The notes under the pieces: generated by a model
Seen by the model: only the letters and a program-made list of their open reading frames with translations
What the model was told of the DNA's origin: nothing
Database searches by the model: none
Shown here: one piece after another, positions 1 to 8,071 of the stretch
How the letters are laid out: each line of letters opens with the position of its first letter
Numbering within the stretch: the first letter of the stretch is position 1
Source: Verrucomicrobiia bacterium
GTDB taxonomy: Bacteria; Verrucomicrobiota; Verrucomicrobiia; Opitutales; Cerasicoccaceae
DNA length: 64,000 nucleotides
NCBI GenBank assembly: GCA_030432235.1
Contig: JAUIHT010000008.1
Location: forward strand, 186,001 to 250,000
Direction of reading: 5' to 3'
Made by a program: the position numbers and the translations under genes

Positions 1-1768
1 TATCCCATTTCAGGCTACCCGGATGACTGTTGAGCCAGAGGGGGCTCCATTGGGCTGGGCGGCGGTGCCAGCGGTGGCAGGCTTTTCTCCGGGCGATGTC
101 GCGCATCTCCCAGCCGGTATCCAGCCGGGTGCACGAACCCGGCGCTCCCAGGATGATGGAATTGAGCAGCACTTCAGCGTCTGCGGACCAATAGTAGCCC
201 GAGGAGCCGTTCAGTGGCATGGCGCGGGGTCCCAGCAGGGAGGCCCAAAGGCTCCACTGGGCGTGCCCGGCTGCCTCATGCGGGCCGCAGTCGCCGAGGT
301 CGTCGAGGCAAACGTAGTCCACGCGCTCATGGAACAGCGGGTGCAGGGTGAAGCTGTAGACGCGCGTCGCGGGGTTCTCCTCGTTGACGGCTTGCGCGGC
401 GAGGTTGAGAAGGTGCCAGGCGTAACGCTCTCCGCGCAGGGCGTGGTCGCGCGGGACGGCCTGGTCCGGCCCCGGCAGCCCGTAGGTGAAGTCGAACTTC
501 ATCATGGAGGGGTTGAGCCGACTGACCGTCATGCGGGTGCGTTGCCTGACGTACTCGCGCGCTTTGGGCGATGAGATATCCGGGCAGAAGTGGCGTTGTC
601 CCGGTGTACGCGGATTGATGGCCCAGTCGACCTGTATCGGGGTGCCGTCACCGGAGACAAAGACGTCCTCGGAGCCGAGCCCGGCAGCGTCCATATCGTC
701 GATCCAGCCGAGGCTTTGCCAGAGGCCGAGCTCGGAGCCGGCCTGGCGGATGGCTTCGAAGTCCGCTTCCAGATTGGGGAAACGCTTGATGTTGGGGATG
801 CCGCTGCTGACAAAGGTTTCCCAGCCGTCGTCAATCAGGATGACCGAGGGCTCGATGAGCTTCATGGCGTTTTGCGTAAACTCCGCGATGTCGTATTTGC
901 CCTCTTTGAACTCTCCCCAGGTGCCCCAGAGGTCGAAGTTCTCTTTCGGCCTGGAGCTTTGCGTGGTTGGAAAGCGGCGGAAGTAGCGCTCGTAGCTTTC
1001 GTAGGCGGTGGCCGCGAGGCAGATTTCCAGAGGGGCTTCCCAGCGGCGTGTTTGTCCTTCGGGGGCGCCCCAGCGGTCCTCGCGGTAGCGCCACTCCAGG
1101 CAGCCGTTCGAGGCCTCGACCTTCAGGCTCATGGCGGCGTCGGGCACCTCGCCCGCGCCGAAGCACACCCAGGCGTGGTCGTTGCCCAGCGCGGCGGAGA
1201 GGATCGGGCGCGGGTAGGCGGCGGCGTAGGGAGTGCCCATGGCCGGGCCGAAGCTGCCCAGCGGAATAGTGCAATGGCCCAGGTCGAAGCAGCGAAAAAA
1301 GCTCTGGGCCGGTGCTGTGCGCGCCCCGGGCACGAAGTAACCCCAGGCCTGCCAGTCGGGGAAAAACTCCCGGTCGGTGTAGCCCGAGCTGGAGCGCCGG
1401 TCGGCTGGTAATTCGGTGGCACCCAGGTAGAGCGAGTGCAGGCGCAGGGGCGTTCCACTCCAGGTCAGCTCAAAGTTGCGCAGCGAAAGCCCGTCCTCGC
1501 GCGTGTGTATTTCCAACGTGGCCGTGGCTGTGGTGTGCTCCAGCTCCAGGCGATGCAGAGTGGGGGACTCGGTCTGGACTCGTACTCCCCGGAACCGGAT
1601 GAACTGTAGCGGGTCCGTGCCGTTGCCGGCCAGAAGCGTGGGCAACAAGGTGCCCTGCCAGACGGGCTCTCCGTCGCGTGAGGCTTTGGCAAGGCCGGAA
1701 GCGAGGTCCCACTGGAGGGAAAGGCCGTCTTGGAATTTCCAGTCGAGGTATAATGGGGGCGTGCTCAT
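1..1768 (-). CDS. GH36/GH27-like alpha-galactosidase-type hydrolase, 3' end cut by window
   Basis: The reading frame is open from the ATG at 1768 to the left edge, giving 589 residues without a stop. An in-frame TAA lies two codons upstream (TAA GCC ACC ATG), so this start is well supported. The protein begins MSTPPLYLDWKF and has no signal peptide, so it is probably cytoplasmic. Near residue 340 it has a strand ending in ILIDDGWE, and near residue 445 the motif MKFDFTYG. The K-x-D pattern matches the strand that carries the nucleophilic aspartate in clan GH-D (GH27, GH31, GH36). That family knowledge suggests hydrolysis of terminal alpha-galactosides or a related alpha-linkage; the exact sugar cannot be read from sequence. 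It diverges from the GH1 gene at 2035, and the shared intergenic region carries a direct repeat. The C-terminus is unseen. Confidence 0.75.
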   Translation of the reverse strand, partial: MSTPPLYLDWKFQDGLSLQWDLASGLAKASRDGEPVWQGTLLPTLLAGNGTDPLQFIRFRGVRVQTESPTLHRLELEHTTATATLEIHTREDGLSLRNFELTWSGTPLRLHSLYLGATELPADRRSSSGYTDREFFPDWQAWGYFVPGARTAPAQSFFRCFDLGHCTIPLGSFGPAMGTPYAAAYPRPILSAALGNDHAWVCFGAGEVPDAAMSLKVEASNGCLEWRYREDRWGAPEGQTRRWEAPLEICLAATAYESYERYFRRFPTTQSSRPKENFDLWGTWGEFKEGKYDIAEFTQNAMKLIEPSVILIDDGWETFVSSGIPNIKRFPNLEADFEAIRQAGSELGLWQSLGWIDDMDAAGLGSEDVFVSGDGTPIQVDWAINPRTPGQRHFCPDISSPKAREYVRQRTRMTVSRLNPSMMKFDFTYGLPGPDQAVPRDHALRGERYAWHLLNLAAQAVNEENPATRVYSFTLHPLFHERVDYVCLDDLGDCGPHEAAGHAQWSLWASLLGPRAMPLNGSSGYYWSADAEVLLNSIILGAPGSCTRLDTGWEMRDIARRKACHRWHRRPAQWSPLWLNSHPGSLKWD

Positions 1769-1803
1769 GGTGGCTTACATGGCACGTTTGACGGGGACTC
1801 TGC

Positions 1804-1856
1804 AATCGAATAAATCGTTATAGCAGTTGCAGGGATTTAATCGAATAACGGTCGTT
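1804..1856. promoter_or_regulatory. Direct repeat in the divergent GH36/GH1 intergenic region
   Basis: AATCGAATAA followed by A and TCGTT occurs at 1804-1819. AATCGAATAA followed by CGG and TCGTT occurs at 1839-1856. The ten-base cores are identical, in the same orientation, and their starts are 35 bases apart. AraC-family regulators commonly bind direct repeats, and an AraC-domain protein (8072-9841) is encoded in the same locus. The repeat is seen directly; its role as an operator is inferred. Confidence 0.45.
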
Positions 1857-2014
1857 GCCAATACCGTGGTGACCCGGGCTTCGGAGTCCTGATTAGTACC
1901 CACTTATTGTCGTGAACTTGCCCGGTCACGTGTAGTTTTACGACTTTTTGAAGCTAAATTGGTCTGAAAAGGACAAAGAATAGGTCGGTTCATGACTATC
2001 GGGAGGCGCTTTTT

Positions 2015-2026
2015 TATGATATCATA
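2015..2026. promoter_or_regulatory. 12-bp perfect palindrome just upstream of the GH1 start
   Basis: TATGATATCATA is a perfect palindrome ending 8 bases before the ATG at 2035. Its position suits a repressor site or a translation-affecting structure. No Shine-Dalgarno sequence is visible between it and the start. The function is a guess. Confidence 0.3.
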
Positions 2027-2034
2027 GCCAATAT

Positions 2035-3459
2035 ATGACTGAAATTGAAAATAAGACCTTCCCGGATGGCTTTACCTGGGGCGCGGCCACTGCCGCCTAC
2101 CAGATTGAAGGAGCCTGGAACGCTGATGGAAAAGGCCCCTCCGTGTGGGACGCTTACACGCAGCAGAAGGGCAAAATCTGGGACAACGACAGCGGGGCTG
2201 TCGCCTGCGATCATTATCACCGCTATGCTTCCGATGTGAAGCTCATGGGCGAGCTGGGGCTGCAAGCCTACCGGATGTCGATTTCCTGGCCGCGTGTGAT
2301 GCCGGAGGGCACGGGCGCGGTCAATCAGGCCGGGCTGGACTTCTACGACCGCCTGGTCGACGAGCTGCTCGAAGCCGGTATCAACCCGTGGGTGACGCTT
2401 TTCCATTGGGATTATCCGCTGGCTCTGGATTACAAAGGTGGCTGGCTGGCGGAAGACAGTCCGCGCTGGTTCGCCGATTATACCAAGGTGATCATCGATC
2501 GCCTTTCCGACCGCGTGACAAACTGGATAACCCTGAACGAGCCGCAGTGCTTCGTCGGTCTGGGGCATCATCAGGGCACGCACGCGCCCGGGCACAAGCT
2601 CGGCCTGGCCAAGGCACTGCGGGTAGCCCACAACTCCCTCCTGGCTCACGGCCACGCCGTTTCCGTTATACGCGCTCATTCCCAGTTGCCCGCCTCGATT
2701 GGCTGGGCGCCTGTGGGCAACGCCTACACCCCGGCCACGAACAGCCCCGCGGACGAAGCGGCGGCCATGAAGGCGATGGGAGCGGTCTTTGACAATTCCC
2801 TTTGGAACAACACCTGGTGGGCGGACCCGGTTGTCCTCGGCAGCTATCCGGAGGAAGGCCTCAAGCTGTACGGTGATGCCATGCCGAAAATCGGTCCGGA
2901 CGACATGGCCATTATCAGCCAGCCCATCGATTTTTACGGCTGCAATATTTACACCGGCATGCCTTGCCGAGCCGGTGACGATAGCGGGTTTGTCGATGCG
3001 GAGATGCCCTCGGGCAGCCCCCGTAATCTGTTCATGTGGCGTGTGCTGCCGGAGGCCATCTATTGGTGCAGCAAGTTCCTTAGTGAACGCTACAATCTGC
3101 CGATAGTTATTACTGAGAACGGCGTCACCTGCCACGACTGGGTGTCGCTGGACGGCAAGGTGCACGATTCGCAGCGTCTGGATTTCATGACCCGTTACCT
3201 GCAACAGCTACATCGGGTTATCGATGACGGTGTGGATGTCCGCGGTTATTTCCACTGGTCGCTGATGGACAATTTTGAGTGGGCCGAGGGCTACAAACAC
3301 CGCTTCGGCCTGATTCACGTCGATTTCGAAACCCAACAGCGTACGTTGAAAGATTCCGCATCTTGGTATAGAAGAATAATAGATAGTAACGGAGCCTGCA
3401 TCTTCGACGAGTCTCCACACGCGGCGCCGCAGATGGTCGAAGATGCCCTGATTCAATAA
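2035..3459 (+). CDS. GH1 family beta-glycosidase
   Basis: This is a complete 474-residue glycoside hydrolase family 1 enzyme, the usual length for a single (beta/alpha)8 barrel. The N-terminal family signature FTWGAATAAYQIEGAWN is present. The acid/base glutamate lies in LNEPQCF (E169) and the nucleophile in ITENGV (E361), so it should be active as a retaining beta-glucosidase, beta-galactosidase or similar. There is no signal peptide, so it probably acts in the cytoplasm on imported oligosaccharides. It starts a plus-strand run with the genes at 3486, 7238 and 8072; the gap to the next start is 26 bases. The GH1 domain of 8072-9841 is a close paralogue, but this copy ends after the barrel and has no DNA-binding tail. 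Confidence 0.93.
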   Translation: MTEIENKTFPDGFTWGAATAAYQIEGAWNADGKGPSVWDAYTQQKGKIWDNDSGAVACDHYHRYASDVKLMGELGLQAYRMSISWPRVMPEGTGAVNQAGLDFYDRLVDELLEAGINPWVTLFHWDYPLALDYKGGWLAEDSPRWFADYTKVIIDRLSDRVTNWITLNEPQCFVGLGHHQGTHAPGHKLGLAKALRVAHNSLLAHGHAVSVIRAHSQLPASIGWAPVGNAYTPATNSPADEAAAMKAMGAVFDNSLWNNTWWADPVVLGSYPEEGLKLYGDAMPKIGPDDMAIISQPIDFYGCNIYTGMPCRAGDDSGFVDAEMPSGSPRNLFMWRVLPEAIYWCSKFLSERYNLPIVITENGVTCHDWVSLDGKVHDSQRLDFMTRYLQQLHRVIDDGVDVRGYFHWSLMDNFEWAEGYKHRFGLIHVDFETQQRTLKDSASWYRRIIDSNGACIFDESPHAAPQMVEDALIQ

Positions 3460-3485
3460 TCGCGCCGCTTGTTTACCCCCTGAAA

Positions 3486-6400
3486 GTGACCCCCCTCCAG
3501 AAAGTTAAGTCCCGCAAAGGTTTTGCTCTTATTCTGAGCTTGGCCATGATGGGCTTTTTAGTACTCCTCCTCCTGGCCATGATGGCGCTGGTGTCGGTGG
3601 AGATACAGGTGGCTGGGCATACGACGAAAAGGGCCCGGGCCGAGCAGAACGCCCTGCTTGCTCTGAATATCGCCCTGGGCGAGCTGCAGAAGACCACTGG
3701 CCCGGACCAGCGTGTGACTTCCCAGGCCGATTTGCAGAATCCCGGCATCACCGCCAATACCCATTGGACCGGCGTCTACGGTCATGCCCTCACGCCGCAG
3801 TACGATCTGAACCCGAAGGTGATTGCCGAGGAATGGACCGATACCGAGCGCGTTGACAGTCAGGGCTCCGCTGCCAAGTTGCTCAGTTGGCTGGTCAGCG
3901 GTAATTCCACCGAAAGCTCCTGGCCCGTCTTCAACGCGTCCGGCGAGTTGGCCGACGCATCCTTTGAGCCGACGCTGAACTTCCGGCCTGATGCTTCCGT
4001 GGGCAACCTTACCAGTGATACGCTGGCTACCGCCACCGACGTTACCATCCAAAATACCGCCGGCGAGGCCAGCCCGGCCCGCATTCTCGTGGGCAAGGGT
4101 AGTGTCGAGGAGGTGCAGGACTTCGTCGTGGCTCCGCTGGTTACCCTCGATACCGGCAACAGTGATGGCAGTACGGACGGCTACGCCTACTGGGTCGCCG
4201 AGGAAAACGTTAAGGCACGCGCCAACCTGGAAATCGAAACCGATGCGGCTGACCTGAAGAACGCTTTCACAAATGCCACCCGCACCGCTATCGAGCTGAT
4301 GGCACAGGGCTCCAATGATGATGAACTCGATGCCGCACGCATCGACACCTTGTACGATCCTTATGGCAACGTGTCCCGGGCCAACGTGCTCGACGAGCTC
4401 GGCCTGCTCTCTTCGGACTCCGCTACTTTTTCTCAAATTGAGAAGCAGCGTTACCATGACATTTCGTTCACCTCCACCTCGCTGCTCACGGACAGCTTCG
4501 CCGGTGGCCTCAAGCGTGACCTATCCACCTTACTCAGCGAAGGCTATACGCCACCCAGTGACGACACCACAGCCAATAGTGAACCAATGTGGACATTACA
4601 CCCGGACGACAGCACCGGCTACGCCGTCCCCACCTGGAAACACCTCCGCTCCTTCGCCCAGACCCGTGTACCTGCTTCACGTATGGTGGAGATGCGTTTG
4701 CCTTCTTTTAATAAGCCCGGCCATCACAAGGTTGGTTATCCAGACGACGTTGGTGTCGCCCCTGTATTGACTTACTTCGCCTTGGGCTTGGGATTCTCCC
4801 TCGAGGGGGATACCATCACCCTGAATCTGTACCCGTTGGTGGTGCTTTGGAATCCCTACAACTTTACCCTCAAGGCGCCGCCGAACGAAACGATAGGGGC
4901 GAATCTTGAGGTAGGTATCATGTTTCCGAACGCCGTATCGATGGGTATCGATGTGTATGATCCTGGTACGCTGATTGACGACAAGGGTACAGTCGATGCC
5001 GCGGATGACGTCGGCACGGAATACCAGTGGGTTAACGTTGGCGCGGTCCACCTCGATACCAGCATTGAGCATGATCCCGGTGATCCAGAAGAACGGGATA
5101 TAGAGTTCATTCGTTTCGGGCTTGAGTGTCCCGACATCCCGCCCGGACAAAGCCTTGTTTTCAGTATTCCCTATAACCAACGAGGCCAAACCTACGAATC
5201 TTATCCCGTGCTCAAAAATATTGAACCGGAATGGGATGGGTACGTATCTGTCCCCATTACGCAGTTGGATTCTAAGTACGGGGCTTCAAACATCTACCGT
5301 GTATCTAAATTTTATTACACGCGTGAGGCTATAGACCCTGATACCGGTGAAAAAATCGATCTCATGATCGACGGAAAAAGCCAGAACCTGATGCCACCAG
5401 GGCCTCCTGGGGGCATGCACACCTACTTAGGACAACCTACAATTGATCGTATTGTCTACGAAAAGCAGGGAGAGGCCAGGGACTATTCGGTAAATCCGGC
5501 GAATTCCAATCTGAAGTGGTATCAGGTTCAGAATACCATTAATTGGGACTCTCCCATCGTCACCGAAATCCCGGAGGACTATACGCTGGTCGATACTTAT
5601 AAAGGTCCGATGGTCTTTCACACCAGCACAGATAACGTATCCTGGGCTATTCAGAATGAGCGCCCTCTCGGTACGGAAAGTTCCATCTCATATGTCATTA
5701 TGATGCATGCGCTCTTTTCCGGAGCAGGCAACAATGCGCAATACAATGGAAATCAATTTATGTTTCCGACACGCTGGATTGCTCAAGGTAATATGCGCGC
5801 CACGCGTACTGGGCGTACTCGGCGCGATAGAAATTTCCTGCCTCCTTATATTGCTACTGCTGGTACGTCGGGCTTTAGTAGTAATTGGCTTAAATTCAAT
5901 CTTCCTGACGGAGATGATGACAGTCGCCGCTCGTCCGCCGGTTCCGGCCACGATGCTACCGATGATGATTCGCCAGTGGATGCCAGTCTGTTCGAGTTCC
6001 TGCCCGAAGGCCAGCCCATCCTCTCTATAGGCCAGCTTCAACACGCCAATCTTTCTCTCGTCGGTGCCTATCCTTCCTATCCTGTTGGCAACAGCTTGGC
6101 GGATTATCACCTTCATGAAAAATCGAATTCAGGGAGCATCCTCGACCCTGAGGATTATCAACTGGCCAGGACGGACTCTACCGGAGGTAACGATTTGCTT
6201 AAGGCGGATATGCAAGCCTACTATGATATCTCTTATTTACTGAATCGAAACCTCTGGGATCGTTATTTTTTCTCTAGTCTACCGGAATCTGGTGTTATCC
6301 CAGAAAGTCTTCCTAATCCGCGCATGGCACATGACGGCAGTACTGACTTGCGTGACGCTGACTTGGCCGCTACCCATTTGGAACTCCTCGGAGGCTTTAA

Positions 6401-7262
6401 TATAAACTCGACTTCGGAGCAGGCCTGGCGTGCCGTCCTCGGTGGAGTCAGCGGGTTGGGTTATGTGCCGGATGAAGATGGCGGCAGTAGTAGTAGCACT
6501 TCACTTTCAGCCAGTTTCCCGCGTTTTACCCGGCCAACCTCCGACAACAGTTGGAAAGAGCCATGGCAGGGCTACCGCAGTCTCTCTGAGGAGCAGGTCG
6601 CTCAGCTTGCACGCAATATTGTCACGGAGATCAAGAATCGCGGGCCCTTTGTCTCACTGGGCGATTTCGTCAATCGCCGTCTCGTGGACAACCCCGACAC
6701 CAACGATACTACCCTGGATGTTTCAGATGCGCCCTATGAGTACGAGGACTTGCGTGGGGCCTTGCAGGCGGCGGTTGATCGCACTTGGGACAGTTCGGGC
6801 AGCGTCCCGGGTTTCCCGGTCAACGATCCATCAGATGTCTTTTGGGACGATGACCCGATTCTTGGTCAACCGATAGTCCGTAAAACCGAATCACAGTTCA
6901 ATGCGAACGTCTATGATTACCGCCGTATTCGTGGAGGTGATGTTGAGCGTAAGCCCTACAGCAACCGATCTGCCTTCTCGCCCAAGTATGTCACTCAGGC
7001 GGATATACTTTCTACAATAGGATCGAGTCTGACCGCGCGTTCCGACACCTTCACCATCCGCGCCTATGGCGAGGTTTCCTCCGATTTTTCCGACAGCGAT
7101 ACTGTTGGGGCCTGGTGCGAAGCTGTTGTGCAACGCACAGTGGATTATGTCGATTCTGCCACGAATGCCGCCGAAGATGTGCCCAGTACGGCTGAAAATC
7201 AGACCTTTGGGCGGCAATATAAGTTGATCAGCTTCCGATGGCTCAATACAGACGAAATCTAA
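3486..7262 (+). CDS. Giant pseudopilin-like protein (Verru_Chthon cassette A type)
   Basis: This 1258-residue protein starts at a GTG at 3486. Its N-terminus, KSRKGFALILSLAMMGF, is a short basic leader followed by a hydrophobic helix (about residues 12-35), as in prepilin-type cleavage/methylation signals. The helix is followed by the amphipathic stretch EQNALLALNIALGELQK and then GPDQRVTSQADL, which I recall as typical of the large PilX-like proteins called Verru_Chthon cassette protein A. The rest is a long exported region without a recognisable enzyme motif. Known pseudopilins are assembled in the inner membrane by type II secretion or type IV pilus machinery. None of that machinery lies in this window. 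The gene overlaps the next one by 25 bases, so the two are probably translated together. Its position between two GH1 genes suggests coexpression with sugar use; the function is unknown. Confidence 0.75.
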   Translation: MTPLQKVKSRKGFALILSLAMMGFLVLLLLAMMALVSVEIQVAGHTTKRARAEQNALLALNIALGELQKTTGPDQRVTSQADLQNPGITANTHWTGVYGHALTPQYDLNPKVIAEEWTDTERVDSQGSAAKLLSWLVSGNSTESSWPVFNASGELADASFEPTLNFRPDASVGNLTSDTLATATDVTIQNTAGEASPARILVGKGSVEEVQDFVVAPLVTLDTGNSDGSTDGYAYWVAEENVKARANLEIETDAADLKNAFTNATRTAIELMAQGSNDDELDAARIDTLYDPYGNVSRANVLDELGLLSSDSATFSQIEKQRYHDISFTSTSLLTDSFAGGLKRDLSTLLSEGYTPPSDDTTANSEPMWTLHPDDSTGYAVPTWKHLRSFAQTRVPASRMVEMRLPSFNKPGHHKVGYPDDVGVAPVLTYFALGLGFSLEGDTITLNLYPLVVLWNPYNFTLKAPPNETIGANLEVGIMFPNAVSMGIDVYDPGTLIDDKGTVDAADDVGTEYQWVNVGAVHLDTSIEHDPGDPEERDIEFIRFGLECPDIPPGQSLVFSIPYNQRGQTYESYPVLKNIEPEWDGYVSVPITQLDSKYGASNIYRVSKFYYTREAIDPDTGEKIDLMIDGKSQNLMPPGPPGGMHTYLGQPTIDRIVYEKQGEARDYSVNPANSNLKWYQVQNTINWDSPIVTEIPEDYTLVDTYKGPMVFHTSTDNVSWAIQNERPLGTESSISYVIMMHALFSGAGNNAQYNGNQFMFPTRWIAQGNMRATRTGRTRRDRNFLPPYIATAGTSGFSSNWLKFNLPDGDDDSRRSSAGSGHDATDDDSPVDASLFEFLPEGQPILSIGQLQHANLSLVGAYPSYPVGNSLADYHLHEKSNSGSILDPEDYQLARTDSTGGNDLLKADMQAYYDISYLLNRNLWDRYFFSSLPESGVIPESLPNPRMAHDGSTDLRDADLAATHLELLGGFNINSTSEQAWRAVLGGVSGLGYVPDEDGGSSSSTSLSASFPRFTRPTSDNSWKEPWQGYRSLSEEQVAQLARNIVTEIKNRGPFVSLGDFVNRRLVDNPDTNDTTLDVSDAPYEYEDLRGALQAAVDRTWDSSGSVPGFPVNDPSDVFWDDDPILGQPIVRKTESQFNANVYDYRRIRGGDVERKPYSNRSAFSPKYVTQADILSTIGSSLTARSDTFTIRAYGEVSSDFSDSDTVGAWCEAVVQRTVDYVDSATNAAEDVPSTAENQTFGRQYKLISFRWLNTDEI

Positions 7263-7972
7263 TCCTTTTACTGGTGGTACTTTGTGCCTGTGGCCATGGC
7301 TTTGCCGCGTCGGAGAAGAACCAGAAAGAAAAGCCTGTGCAGTTTCGCATGTTTTCGCTCTTCGACACGATCAGCGTCCTCTACGATACGGATACCGGCA
7401 CTGAGCGAATTTTCGCTACGCCTAATATCGTTTCGCCATGGTTTGACGCCCCAAGGAACGGGAAATTGAACCTATATCGCGAATTGCCTTCCGAGACCCC
7501 CGGTATGCCGAAAAGGAAAGAAACGCTTGTGGACGTAACCCTTCCTGATGGTCCCGGACCCTTTCTGATTATTCTCAGAAAGAAGAGTGATGGGGACGGC
7601 GGAGTTGCTGCCTTAGTGCTTGAGCATTCGCTGGAGGCGCACCAACCGATGACCTATCGTGTCTTCAATTTTTCCAAGCGTCGTATGGCTGTTCGCCTGG
7701 CCGATCAAGACATGCTGCTTGAGCCCGGTAAGCTTAGCGTGGCCAATTATCCTGAAGGGCGCAAGGCATGGCTCAAGATTGCTGTCGACCAGCAGGACAG
7801 TGGTTGGATCAAAGTAGTGAGTCGTCCTCGGCCTGTTCGGGATACCACTCGTAGTACACTTGTGATCATGGACATTCCTCCCACCGAAGCGGACCCAGAC
7901 CCCATTGGCGTGATTGTCCAGGAAGTGCGCGAAACCATCGTCGAAGGCGAGAATGGGCCGGAGATTCAATGA
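7238..7972 (+). CDS. Small secreted protein coupled to the pseudopilin
   Basis: This 244-residue protein has a clear Sec-type signal: MAQYRRN, then a leucine/valine-rich core LILLLVVLCAC, then cleavage around GFAASE. The CAC could be read as a lipobox, but the spacing also suits signal peptidase I. The mature part is about 220 residues, rich in beta-strand-like segments, with no motif I recognise. Its start lies inside the end of the pseudopilin gene (25-base overlap in another frame), implying translational coupling and a joint function, perhaps as an accessory or anchoring partner. In Verrucomicrobia such small proteins often follow the large pseudopilin gene. No function is assigned. Confidence 0.6.
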   Translation: MAQYRRNLILLLVVLCACGHGFAASEKNQKEKPVQFRMFSLFDTISVLYDTDTGTERIFATPNIVSPWFDAPRNGKLNLYRELPSETPGMPKRKETLVDVTLPDGPGPFLIILRKKSDGDGGVAALVLEHSLEAHQPMTYRVFNFSKRRMAVRLADQDMLLEPGKLSVANYPEGRKAWLKIAVDQQDSGWIKVVSRPRPVRDTTRSTLVIMDIPPTEADPDPIGVIVQEVRETIVEGENGPEIQ

Positions 7973-8071
7973 GGGGCTATTTTTCGTGTCCGGTCTGATC
8001 GGCTTGCAAATCTCCGTCGTGTCTTATTGACTCCTCCGTGTCTTTTACCGACCAAGCAGGTTAAGTTGCCC

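Noticed and set aside
590-1411. Plus-strand frame of 273 residues at the left edge
   Set aside because: It is antisense to the open GH36-like frame, which has conserved catalytic strands.
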